64,000 bases of DNA from Anaerobutyricum hallii (GTDB lineage: Bacteria > Bacillota > Clostridia > Lachnospirales > Lachnospiraceae). The DNA lies in NCBI RefSeq assembly GCF_900209925.1, contig NZ_LT907978.1, positions 356,001 through 420,000 of the forward strand, given 5' to 3'. Numbering within the stretch: position 1 is the first letter of the stretch; each line of letters begins with the position of its first letter. Below, in pieces: positions 20,019 to 27,893 of the stretch. A program made the position numbers and the translations under genes. The notes under the pieces are model-generated. The model saw only the letters and a list, made by a program, of their open reading frames with translations. It was not told the origin of the DNA and did not search any database.

Positions 20019-20252
20019 ATGTACTCTTACAAAATCAAGTATTAAAAAGTTTGAGAGTACATCAAGATTCCATAAGGGTTATGGTATTTAAAAGTATATG
20101 TATTTTTAGTAACTGTGTCAAGGTAAGACGTTTTTTGCGTTTTTCGATTTTTTCGTGTATAGATAGACAAAAATTGCTGAAAAAGTTACAATTACAATAA
20201 TAAAAAATAAGAGAGAATCGTATAAAGTTAAGTGAGGACTCCGAGAGTACAT
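20019..20252. promoter_or_regulatory. three copies of the 9-mer AGAGTACAT in the divergent promoter region
   Basis: ATGTACTCT at 20019-20027 and AGAGTACAT at 20054-20062 form a perfect 9-bp inverted repeat; a third copy lies at 20244-20252, close to the next start codon. The arrangement suggests binding sites for a regulator, perhaps the NarL-type regulator encoded by the cluster; this is inference. Confidence 0.5.
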
Positions 20253-20275
20253 ATTTAAAAATAGGAGGAAGTAAG

Positions 20276-21244
20276 GTGCGAGTGAAAAAGATAATTTTAT
20301 GTGTAGGCTATGTTAGTATAGCAGTCGTATTTGCCATAAGTATCGTACTTTTGTTTTACAGCAGAAACAAAAATGAAACTGGAAAAGCTAAAAGAACGAT
20401 TGGCGCATCCTATATGACAATGAACAATCCGTATTTTGAGGTGATTAACGAGGAAATAAAAGCGGTTGTGGAGAATAAAGGGGATATATTAGAGACAAGA
20501 GATTCCGCTATGGATGCAGAGGTGCAGGCAGAGCAGGTAGAAGGCTTTATTGATGAAAAGGTAGATTGTATTTTAATTAATGCAGTAGACTGGAAGGCAA
20601 TCGGCAGCTCCTTGAAGAAAGCAAAAAAAGCAGGTATTCCTGTTATTGCAGTGGATACCCTTGTTTATGACCAGAGCCTTGTCGATGGTATTGTTGTCTC
20701 AGATAACTATAAGGCAGGAGCACAGTGTGCCAAAGATTTAATGAAACGTAAAAAAAGGGGAAAGATTTTATTCCTTGTACAGTCGGAAAATAAATCAGCG
20801 CTTGACAGAATAAAAGGGTTTAAAGAAACACTAGAAAAAGCAGGATGGAACTATGAAAATATCGGGGATATAGAATGTAAGGGACAGTTAGAAGTTTCAC
20901 AGCCTTTAGTAGAAAATGTTTTAACTAAAACAAAAGATATAGATGTAGTAATGGCGTTAAATGATCCAAGTGCAATGGGGGCGATGGCAGCACTTGATGC
21001 AGAACATATGTTATCAGATGTTCTTGTATATGGCGCTGACGGATCCCCGGAGGCGAAAACGATGATCTATAAAAATCAAATGACGGCGACAGCAGCACAG
21101 TCTCCGAGAATAACGGGAAAGAAAACAGTGGAGATGCTTTATAAAATCCTTGCCGGAAAGCCGGTGGAAAGCCAGTATATTGTTCCGGTCAGGCTCATAA
21201 CAAGGGACAATGTAGAAGATTACAGCTTATCAGGCTGGCAGTAA
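20276..21244 (+). CDS. membrane-anchored periplasmic-binding-type sugar sensor protein
   Basis: 322 residues. One N-terminal membrane segment (residues 6-28) without a lipobox cysteine, then a ribose/galactose-binding-protein fold (type I): TIGASYMTMNNPYFEVI, DCILINAVDWKAI, IPVIAVDT and DVLVYGADGSPEAKTMI. Starts at GTG with AGGAGG upstream. There is no ABC permease or ATPase beside it; instead a histidine kinase follows 18 bases downstream. In clostridial sugar-sensing systems such anchored binding proteins pass ligand occupancy to a kinase; I infer that role here. The ligand is unknown. Confidence 0.8.
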   Translation: MRVKKIILCVGYVSIAVVFAISIVLLFYSRNKNETGKAKRTIGASYMTMNNPYFEVINEEIKAVVENKGDILETRDSAMDAEVQAEQVEGFIDEKVDCILINAVDWKAIGSSLKKAKKAGIPVIAVDTLVYDQSLVDGIVVSDNYKAGAQCAKDLMKRKKRGKILFLVQSENKSALDRIKGFKETLEKAGWNYENIGDIECKGQLEVSQPLVENVLTKTKDIDVVMALNDPSAMGAMAALDAEHMLSDVLVYGADGSPEAKTMIYKNQMTATAAQSPRITGKKTVEMLYKILAGKPVESQYIVPVRLITRDNVEDYSLSGWQ

Positions 21245-21262
21245 AAGGGGGGAAGTGGTGGA

Positions 21263-22621
21263 ATGGAAAAAAGAAAAGAGAATGCCAGATATCTGAATCA
21301 GTGTTTTACGATGATGGTATTACTTAACTGTATCATAGTTTTATTCCTTGCTTTTACTATTGTGCTGACCCAGTACAGAGTAGCTGCAGCGCAGGAAGCA
21401 CAGCAGTTTATTGAAACACTTAAGGTAATGCCAGAAAGACCGGAACAGAAAATTATCATGGTCGTATTCTCATTATGTTTTTTATGCGGGATTATTTACT
21501 ACAAAAGAAGAAATGAAGAAGAAGGAAAAGAGAAGGTTTTACTGTGGAATGTATTTGAAATTATTTTTCTGATCTTCGTATTGAAAGAGTTGGATATGAC
21601 ATATAATGGAGTGATCTTTCTTGTAGTAGCAGATATGCTTACTTATGTGGAAGACAGGAAGAATAAATTGATTTTTCTGTTTATTTCTTTTCTTTGTTAT
21701 ATGGTATGTAGTTATAATTTAGTTACAATGTTTATTCCTTTAAATTCATTTGAGACATGGGTGGCCTTTTATGATGGAGCAACAGAAAGCCTTTTTCTTG
21801 GAGTAAAGACCATATGTGAGATATTGAATATGATATTATTTCTTGTATACATTGTGATTCTTATGATGAAAGACAGGAGAGAACGGGAGAGGATACAGCT
21901 TTTAAATGCACAGCTTCAAAAGGCAAATGAACAGCTTCATGAATTTGCACAGGAGAAGGAGCTGATGGGAGAGACGAAGGAAAGAAATCGTCTTGCCAGA
22001 GAGATTCACGATACATTAGGTCATATTTTAACAGGAATATCCGTAGGAATCGATGCAGTACTTGTTCTCATGGATATTGCGCCGGATAAAGCAAAAGAAC
22101 AGTTAGAAGGAATCGGAGATACTGCAAGAAGAGGTCTTCAGGATGTGCGACGCTCCGTCCGAAAGCTAAAGCCGGATGCGTTAGAGAGAATGTCATTAAA
22201 TAATGCGATTCATCAGATGATAGAAGATATGTCAAAGGTAACAAATACGAAAATCTATTTTGTGTCCTATATGGAAGAACTGAAATTTGAAGCCGATGAA
22301 GAAGAGGTCATTTACCGCATTATTCAGGAAAGCACAACCAATGCGATACGACATGGAAAAGCAACAGAGATATGGATCCGTATCAGCGAAAAGGATGAGG
22401 AGCTAACGATTATTATCAGTGATAATGGCTGTGGATGTGAAGATATCAAGGAAGGCTTTGGATTAAAACATATAAGAGAAAGAGTAGAACTGTTAAATGG
22501 TGAAGTGAATTATCAGGGATTAATCGGATTTACAATGATAGCAAAGATTCCGATTCGAAATAAGATAATGGTAGAACAGGACACGAAAACACATACAGAA
22601 GAAAGGAAAGAATATGATTAA
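21263..22621 (+). CDS. sensor histidine kinase (HisKA_3 type)
   Basis: 452 residues. There are about six hydrophobic segments in the first ~200 residues, then a coiled-coil linker, the HisKA_3 dimerisation helix with the phosphoacceptor His near 249 (RNRLAREIHDTLGH), and a HATPase_c domain (IIQESTTNAIRHG, SDNGCGC, GFGLKHIRERVELL). This class pairs with NarL-type regulators, and one follows with an eight-base overlap. The membrane part has little extracellular sequence, consistent with using the adjacent binding proteins for sensing. Confidence 0.88.
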   Translation: MEKRKENARYLNQCFTMMVLLNCIIVLFLAFTIVLTQYRVAAAQEAQQFIETLKVMPERPEQKIIMVVFSLCFLCGIIYYKRRNEEEGKEKVLLWNVFEIIFLIFVLKELDMTYNGVIFLVVADMLTYVEDRKNKLIFLFISFLCYMVCSYNLVTMFIPLNSFETWVAFYDGATESLFLGVKTICEILNMILFLVYIVILMMKDRRERERIQLLNAQLQKANEQLHEFAQEKELMGETKERNRLAREIHDTLGHILTGISVGIDAVLVLMDIAPDKAKEQLEGIGDTARRGLQDVRRSVRKLKPDALERMSLNNAIHQMIEDMSKVTNTKIYFVSYMEELKFEADEEEVIYRIIQESTTNAIRHGKATEIWIRISEKDEELTIIISDNGCGCEDIKEGFGLKHIRERVELLNGEVNYQGLIGFTMIAKIPIRNKIMVEQDTKTHTEERKEYD

Positions 22622-23279
22622 AGTATTAATAGCAGACGATCAGGAATTAATTCGAGAAAGCTTAAAAATTGTTCTTGGGGCGAATGAGGATATGGAAGTA
22701 ACCGGTACGGCGGAGAATGGGGAAGAGGTACTTTCTCAAGTTAAAAAGGAGAAGCCGGATGTTATTTTGATGGATATCCGTATGCCTGGAATTGACGGAG
22801 TAGAATGTACTCGTCTTGTAAAGGAAAGATATCCGGATATTTATATTATTGTTCTTACAACATTCGATGATGATGAATATATCTTTGGTGCCTTAAAATA
22901 TGGAGCCAGCGGTTATCTTTTAAAAGGAATTTCCATGAAAAATCTTGCTGAAGCGATTCGAACAGTTGTGAGTGGAAAGGCTATGATTAATCCGGATATT
23001 ACAGATAAGGTAGTAAAACTGTTTAATCATATGGCGCAAGGCAGCTATTCTATTCAGGTAGATAATGCACTGACAGAAGAACTTACAAAAACAGAATGGA
23101 AGGTTATTCAAAAAATCGGCTGTGGAATGTCTAATAAAGAAATCGCATCCGAACTGGCACTTTCCGAAGGGACAGTCAGAAATTATTTAAGTTCTGTTTT
23201 GAGCAAGCTTGAATTAAGGGATAGAACACAGCTTGCTATCTGGGCAGTGCAGACCGGTGCAGTCAACAGATACATATAA
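22614..23279 (+). CDS. NarL/FixJ-family response regulator
   Basis: 221 residues. Receiver domain with the acidic pocket (IADDQE), phosphoacceptor Asp54 in VILMDIRMPG and conserved Thr/Lys (LTTFDDDEYI, GYLLKGIS), then a LuxR-type helix-turn-helix (KIGCGMSNKEIASELALSEGTVRNYLSSVLSKL). It overlaps the kinase gene by eight bases, so the two are translationally coupled. Confidence 0.92.
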   Translation: MIKVLIADDQELIRESLKIVLGANEDMEVTGTAENGEEVLSQVKKEKPDVILMDIRMPGIDGVECTRLVKERYPDIYIIVLTTFDDDEYIFGALKYGASGYLLKGISMKNLAEAIRTVVSGKAMINPDITDKVVKLFNHMAQGSYSIQVDNALTEELTKTEWKVIQKIGCGMSNKEIASELALSEGTVRNYLSSVLSKLELRDRTQLAIWAVQTGAVNRYI

Positions 23280-23290
23280 GGAGCAAGGTG

Positions 23291-24604
23291 ATGGAAGATA
23301 TAAAACTGAAAAAAGGGACGGGAATTCTTTTTATAATGGCGGTGCTTTTTATCAGCAGTCTGTTATATTTACGCTATTGGGATCAGGATGTTCTCCGGGT
23401 AGGTATCTTCTACGGAAGTAACTGGGAAGTTCCGGGAACAGTGCATTATGAAATACTTGATAAAGCAATGAAAAAGTTTAAATCAAAATATCCAAATATA
23501 AAAGTAGAATATGAAAAGGGAATACTTTCTAATGATTATTCAGAATGGTTATCTGAACAGATTTTAAAAGGAGCAGAACCGGATGTATATCTTGTTCTCG
23601 ATGAAGACTTTCATACGCTGGCATCACTTGGAGCTTTGAAAAATCTGGATGGTGTAATTAATGTGGATAAAGAATTTAAAAAGGAAGCGTTTTATTCTTC
23701 TGTATATAAGGCTGGTCAGTATGAAGACAGCCAATACGCACTCCCGATGGAATGTAATCCAACGTTAATGTTTGTAAATAAGACCCTTTTACAAAAAGAA
23801 GGAATAAAGGTTCCAGATAATGATTGGACCTGGGATGATTTTTATCGTATCTGCGAGAAAATGGCGAAGGATTCTGATGGTGATGGACAGATTGATCAAT
23901 TTGGATATTATGATTATACATGGCTTCAGGCGGTGTATTCAAATGGAATAAGTCCATTCAACAAAAAAGGAACATCGTCAAATTTCTTAGATGAAAGATT
24001 TTCGCAGTCACTTGAATTTGTAAAGCGCCTGGAAGAGACAAATAGGAATTATCAGGTTACATCAAATGATTTTGATTTAGGAAAAGTGGCGTTCAGACCA
24101 TTTACATTTTCTGACTATCGCACATATATGCCATATCCATGGCGGATTAAAAAATATTCCAGTTTCGAATGGACCTGTATTAGAATGCCTGCCGGTCCAT
24201 CCGGAGATAATCGTTCGGAAATGAGTGCGCTGATGGCAGGAATGAGTTCAAGAACTGGAAAGAAACAGGCAGCCTGGGATTTTATTAAGATGCTCACAAC
24301 CGATGAAGATATTCAAAGCCTTATCTATGAAGATACTTCTGCAGCATCGGTATTAAAATCAGTAAACACTTCAAAAAGTACAATGAATCTGCTGAATAAA
24401 GATACTCCGGGAGACAGTATAATAGATATGTCTCTTCTTGATACAGTGATTGATACAGGTGTGATTCCCTATCGCTTTAAAGACTATACAGAAGCATATG
24501 AAAAAACAGATAATCTTATAAAAGGTTATGTGAATGAGAAGGACGACAGCAGTACGTTTTTATTCCAAATGAAGAATCAAATCGATGAAATTCTAAAAAA
24601 GTGA
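23291..24604 (+). CDS. membrane-anchored family-1 extracellular solute-binding protein
   Basis: 437 residues. It has a single N-terminal membrane segment (about residues 10-28) without a lipobox, then a family-1 (maltose-binding-like) fold including MFVNKTLLQKEGIKVPDNDWTWDDF and a calcium-loop-like DSDGDGQID. I choose ATG 23291 since AAGGAGCAAGG lies upstream; a GTG three bases earlier is too close. It is 11 bases after the response regulator, with no permease nearby. Anchoring and context suggest a second sensor input, or a scavenger delivering to a transporter encoded elsewhere. Confidence 0.78.
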   Translation: MEDIKLKKGTGILFIMAVLFISSLLYLRYWDQDVLRVGIFYGSNWEVPGTVHYEILDKAMKKFKSKYPNIKVEYEKGILSNDYSEWLSEQILKGAEPDVYLVLDEDFHTLASLGALKNLDGVINVDKEFKKEAFYSSVYKAGQYEDSQYALPMECNPTLMFVNKTLLQKEGIKVPDNDWTWDDFYRICEKMAKDSDGDGQIDQFGYYDYTWLQAVYSNGISPFNKKGTSSNFLDERFSQSLEFVKRLEETNRNYQVTSNDFDLGKVAFRPFTFSDYRTYMPYPWRIKKYSSFEWTCIRMPAGPSGDNRSEMSALMAGMSSRTGKKQAAWDFIKMLTTDEDIQSLIYEDTSAASVLKSVNTSKSTMNLLNKDTPGDSIIDMSLLDTVIDTGVIPYRFKDYTEAYEKTDNLIKGYVNEKDDSSTFLFQMKNQIDEILKK

Positions 24605-24631
24605 CAAATGTCATATAAAGATATGACAAAT
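24602..24631. promoter_or_regulatory. palindromic operator candidate upstream of fruK
   Basis: TGTCATAT (24609-24616) and ATATGACA (24621-24628) form an 8-bp palindrome around AAAG, overlapped by a direct repeat of TGACAAAT (24602 and 24624). It lies right after the preceding stop codon and 52 bases before an extended -10 box. Confidence 0.45.
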
Positions 24632-24679
24632 ACAAATCGATATCAATGACATTCGTTAGATGTATAAAATGCATCATTT

Positions 24680-24688
24680 TGTTATACT
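24680..24688 (+). promoter_or_regulatory. extended -10 promoter element for fruK-fruA
   Basis: TGT followed by TATACT (24683-24688) fits an extended -10 box; no good -35 is seen at the right distance. Confidence 0.4.
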
Positions 24689-24755
24689 TTAATCACAAAC
24701 AAAGCAAGCCATTAAAAAAGAGAGAAAGGGCAAAGCGAGAGGAGGAGCAAAAGTA

Positions 24756-25664
24756 ATGATTTATACGGTAACTTTTAATCCGGCTTTAGATTATGTTGTA
24801 TTTCTTGATGACCTGAAATTAGGAGATGTGAATCGTTCCACAAGAGAATCTATTTTCTATGGAGGAAAAGGAATCAACGTATCTACGATTTTGAATACGC
24901 TTGGTCTGGAAACAACCGCTCTTGGTTTTATCGCAGGCTTTACAGGAAAAGCAATTGAAGATGGATTGGCATCACAGGGAATTCATACAGATTTTATTCA
25001 TCTTCCAGAAGGCAATTCCAGAATTAATGTGAAAGTAAAACATGGTGATGAAACAGAGATCAACGGGCAGGGACCGGTAATTACCGATGAAGCAATTAAT
25101 GGACTTTTTGCAAAACTGGATACTCTTACAAAAGAGGATATTCTTGTGTTAGCAGGAAGTATTCCAAACACATTACCAGAGGATATCTATGAAAAGATTC
25201 TTGCAAGACTTGAATCAAAAGGAATCCGTGTAGTTGTGGATGCGACAAAAGACTTACTTCTTAATGTTTTAAAATATCATCCGTTTTTAATTAAGCCAAA
25301 TAACCATGAACTTGGGGAAATGTTCGGGACAGTCTGTAAAACAGATGAGGATATCGTACATTATGCAAAGAAGCTTCAGGAAATGGGAGCAGTTAATGTA
25401 TTGATTTCTATGGCAGGAGACGGAGCCATTCTTATCACAGAAGATGGACAGAATATTAAGATGGGAACACCGAAGGGCAAAGTAGTAAACTCCGTTGGTG
25501 CAGGAGATTCTATGGTGGCAGGATTTGTCGCAGGTTATCTTCGTGGCGGAAGCTATGAAGAAGCATTAAAGAGCGGTACAGCAGCAGGAAGCGCCACTGC
25601 TTTTTCTGAGGGACTTGCATCTCTTGAAATGTACGAAAAAATGCTGAAACAGATCAGCGAATAG
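24756..25664 (+). CDS. fruK: 1-phosphofructokinase
   Basis: A 302-residue PfkB-family kinase that phosphorylates fructose 1-phosphate to the 1,6-bisphosphate. Seen: TVTFNPALDYVVFLDDL, the glycine-rich FYGGKGINVS, LAGSIPNTLP and the catalytic GAGDSMVAGFVAGY with its Asp base near the C-terminus. It lies 27 bases before the fructose PTS gene, which produces its substrate; no FruR-type DeoR gene is adjacent. Confidence 0.93.
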   Translation: MIYTVTFNPALDYVVFLDDLKLGDVNRSTRESIFYGGKGINVSTILNTLGLETTALGFIAGFTGKAIEDGLASQGIHTDFIHLPEGNSRINVKVKHGDETEINGQGPVITDEAINGLFAKLDTLTKEDILVLAGSIPNTLPEDIYEKILARLESKGIRVVVDATKDLLLNVLKYHPFLIKPNNHELGEMFGTVCKTDEDIVHYAKKLQEMGAVNVLISMAGDGAILITEDGQNIKMGTPKGKVVNSVGAGDSMVAGFVAGYLRGGSYEEALKSGTAAGSATAFSEGLASLEMYEKMLKQISE

Positions 25665-25691
25665 TTTTAATTTTTTAGAGAGGAAAAGATT

Positions 25692-27650
25692 ATGAGAATT
25701 GTCGATTTGTTAAAAAAAGAGGCAGTTGTTCTTAATGCAGATGTAAGCGAAAAAGAACAGATGCTTGATTTACTCGTTGACCTTCATAAAAAAGTTGGAA
25801 ACATTGAAGACAAAGAAGCTTTTAAAGCAGGAATCATGAAAAGAGAATCAGAAGGACCGACTGCAATCGCAGAAGGTATCTGTATTCCACACTCAAAAAA
25901 TGATGCAGTTATTAAGCCGGGTATCGCAGCAATCACAGTACCAGGTGGTGTAGATTGTGAGGCACTTGATGGGGAACCATCCAATCTCTTCTTTATGATC
26001 GCAGCTCCGGCAGAAGGATCTGATGTTCACTTAGAAGCATTATCCAGATTATCTACGATTTTAATGGATCCAGCTTTTCGTGAAAAGTTATTATCTGCAA
26101 AGGATGTAGAAGCTTTCCTTGCAGCAATTGATGAAAAAGAAACAGAAAAGTACGGGGAAGAAGATAAAGCTGCTCAGGTAGAAGAAGCGGCAGCGGAAGT
26201 TCCGGCAAAGAAATCTGGATATCAGGTACTTGCAGTAACAGCATGTCCTACCGGTATTGCGCATACTTATATGGCAGCAGAAGCACTTGAAGAAAAAGGT
26301 AAGGAATTAGGAATTTCTATTAAAGTAGAAACAAACGGTTCCGGAGGAGCAAAAAATATTCTGACACAGGAAGAAATTGATGCCTGCGACGGAATTATCA
26401 TTGCGGCAGATAAAAATGTAGAAATGGCTCGTTTTGACGGTAAACCAGTTATTAAAGTAAAGGTTTCCGACGGTATTCATAAATCTCAGGAATTAATTGA
26501 GAGAGCAGTAAAAGGTGACGGACCGATTTATCATCATGAAGGTGGAAAAGCAGCAAGCACATCTTCAGATGGAGATGAAAGCTTTGGCCGTCAGATTTAT
26601 AAACATCTGATGAATGGAGTTTCTCATATGTTACCATTCGTAATCGGTGGTGGTATTCTTATTGCGATTGCTTTTCTGTTAGATGATTATTCTATTGATC
26701 CTTCTAACTTTGGTATGAACACACCGGCAGCAGCATTCTTTAAGACAGCAGGTGGTGTGGCATTTAACTTTATGCTTCCAATCCTTGCAGGATTTATTGC
26801 AATGAGTATCGCAGACCGCCCAGGTTTAATGGTTGGTTTTGTAGGTGGTTCTGTTGCAAGTGCAGGAACAACATTTGCTTCTTGTTTTAATCCGGATGTT
26901 ACAGTAATTTCCGGTGGTTTCCTTGGAGCATTATTTGCAGGTTTCTTAGCAGGTTACCTTGTATTAGCATTAGAAAAGATTACAGAGAAAATGCCAGATT
27001 CCATGGATGGTCTTCGTCCGATGTTAATTTACCCGGTAGTTGGATTATTATTGATCAGTGTGATCATGTTCGCAATCAATCCATTCTTCTCTTGGTTAAA
27101 TCAGTTACTTGCTGATGCATTAAATTCCTTATCAGGAGCAAACAGTATCTTACTTGGAGTTATTCTTGGTGGTATGATGTCCATTGATATGGGTGGCCCA
27201 TTTAATAAGGCAGCATATGTATTTGGTACAGCTTCCTTAGCATATCAGACAGAGGCAGGTTATATGATTATGGCAGCCGTTATGGTAGGTGGAATGGTTC
27301 CTCCGATTGCCATTGCAATTTCCTCTTGGGTATTTAAAAATAAATTTACAGACAATGATAGAAAAACAGCACCAGTTAATGCAATCATGGGTCTTTGCTT
27401 TATCTCAGAAGCAGCAATCCCATACGCAGCAGGAGATCCCCTCCACGTTATTCCTTCCTGCGTAATCGGTTCTGCAGTAGCCGGAGCGTTATCTATGGCG
27501 TTTAAGTGTACATTGATGGCACCTCATGGTGGAATCTTCGTATTCCCTGTAGTCGGACATGCATTAATGTATATCATAGCTTTATTAATCGGTTCTATCG
27601 TTGGAGCAATCATGTTCGGACTTTTAAGAAAACCGATAGAAAGCAAGTAA
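25692..27650 (+). CDS. fruA: fructose-specific PTS enzyme IIABC
   Basis: 652 residues with domains in the order EIIA (1-~145, phospho-His67 in GICIPHSKNDAV), EIIB (~175-270, phospho-Cys185 in TACPTGIAHTYMAAEAL) and a polytopic EIIC (~300-645: HMLPFVIGGGILIAIAFLL, GGMMSIDMGGPFNKAAY, FISEAAIPYAAGDP). It imports fructose as fructose 1-phosphate. Normal length for the fused clostridial form. The terminator at 27706 closes the fruK-fruA operon. Confidence 0.95.
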   Translation: MRIVDLLKKEAVVLNADVSEKEQMLDLLVDLHKKVGNIEDKEAFKAGIMKRESEGPTAIAEGICIPHSKNDAVIKPGIAAITVPGGVDCEALDGEPSNLFFMIAAPAEGSDVHLEALSRLSTILMDPAFREKLLSAKDVEAFLAAIDEKETEKYGEEDKAAQVEEAAAEVPAKKSGYQVLAVTACPTGIAHTYMAAEALEEKGKELGISIKVETNGSGGAKNILTQEEIDACDGIIIAADKNVEMARFDGKPVIKVKVSDGIHKSQELIERAVKGDGPIYHHEGGKAASTSSDGDESFGRQIYKHLMNGVSHMLPFVIGGGILIAIAFLLDDYSIDPSNFGMNTPAAAFFKTAGGVAFNFMLPILAGFIAMSIADRPGLMVGFVGGSVASAGTTFASCFNPDVTVISGGFLGALFAGFLAGYLVLALEKITEKMPDSMDGLRPMLIYPVVGLLLISVIMFAINPFFSWLNQLLADALNSLSGANSILLGVILGGMMSIDMGGPFNKAAYVFGTASLAYQTEAGYMIMAAVMVGGMVPPIAIAISSWVFKNKFTDNDRKTAPVNAIMGLCFISEAAIPYAAGDPLHVIPSCVIGSAVAGALSMAFKCTLMAPHGGIFVFPVVGHALMYIIALLIGSIVGAIMFGLLRKPIESK

Positions 27651-27705
27651 TTACGTTGTATGTTGTTCAAAGTTAATTCCCTAAATTTAGTTGCTATAAA
27701 TGAAT

Positions 27706-27757
27706 AAAAGAAGAAATCCTGGATGCAGTTCTTGTATTCGGGGTTTCTTCTTTTTTT
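27706..27757 (+). terminator. terminator after the fructose PTS operon
   Basis: AAAAGAAGAAA pairs with TTTCTTCTTTT, with a loop of about 25 bases and a run of T at 27750-27757. Confidence 0.8.
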
Positions 27758-27765
27758 GCCATTTA

Positions 27766-27794
27766 TTGACTTTCTTGCGCAAAAAAATTATAAT
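27766..27794 (+). promoter_or_regulatory. promoter of the branching-enzyme-like gene
   Basis: TTGACT (27766-27771), a 17-base spacer and TATAAT (27789-27794), about 100 bases before the start codon. Confidence 0.75.
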
Positions 27795-27893
27795 ACAACT
27801 ATAGCTATGTAAAGGAATTACAGTAGGCATATTTGAATATATTGATATATAGATGCCTGTTTTGAAAAGAAACTGAAAAGAGGAGGGAACGGC

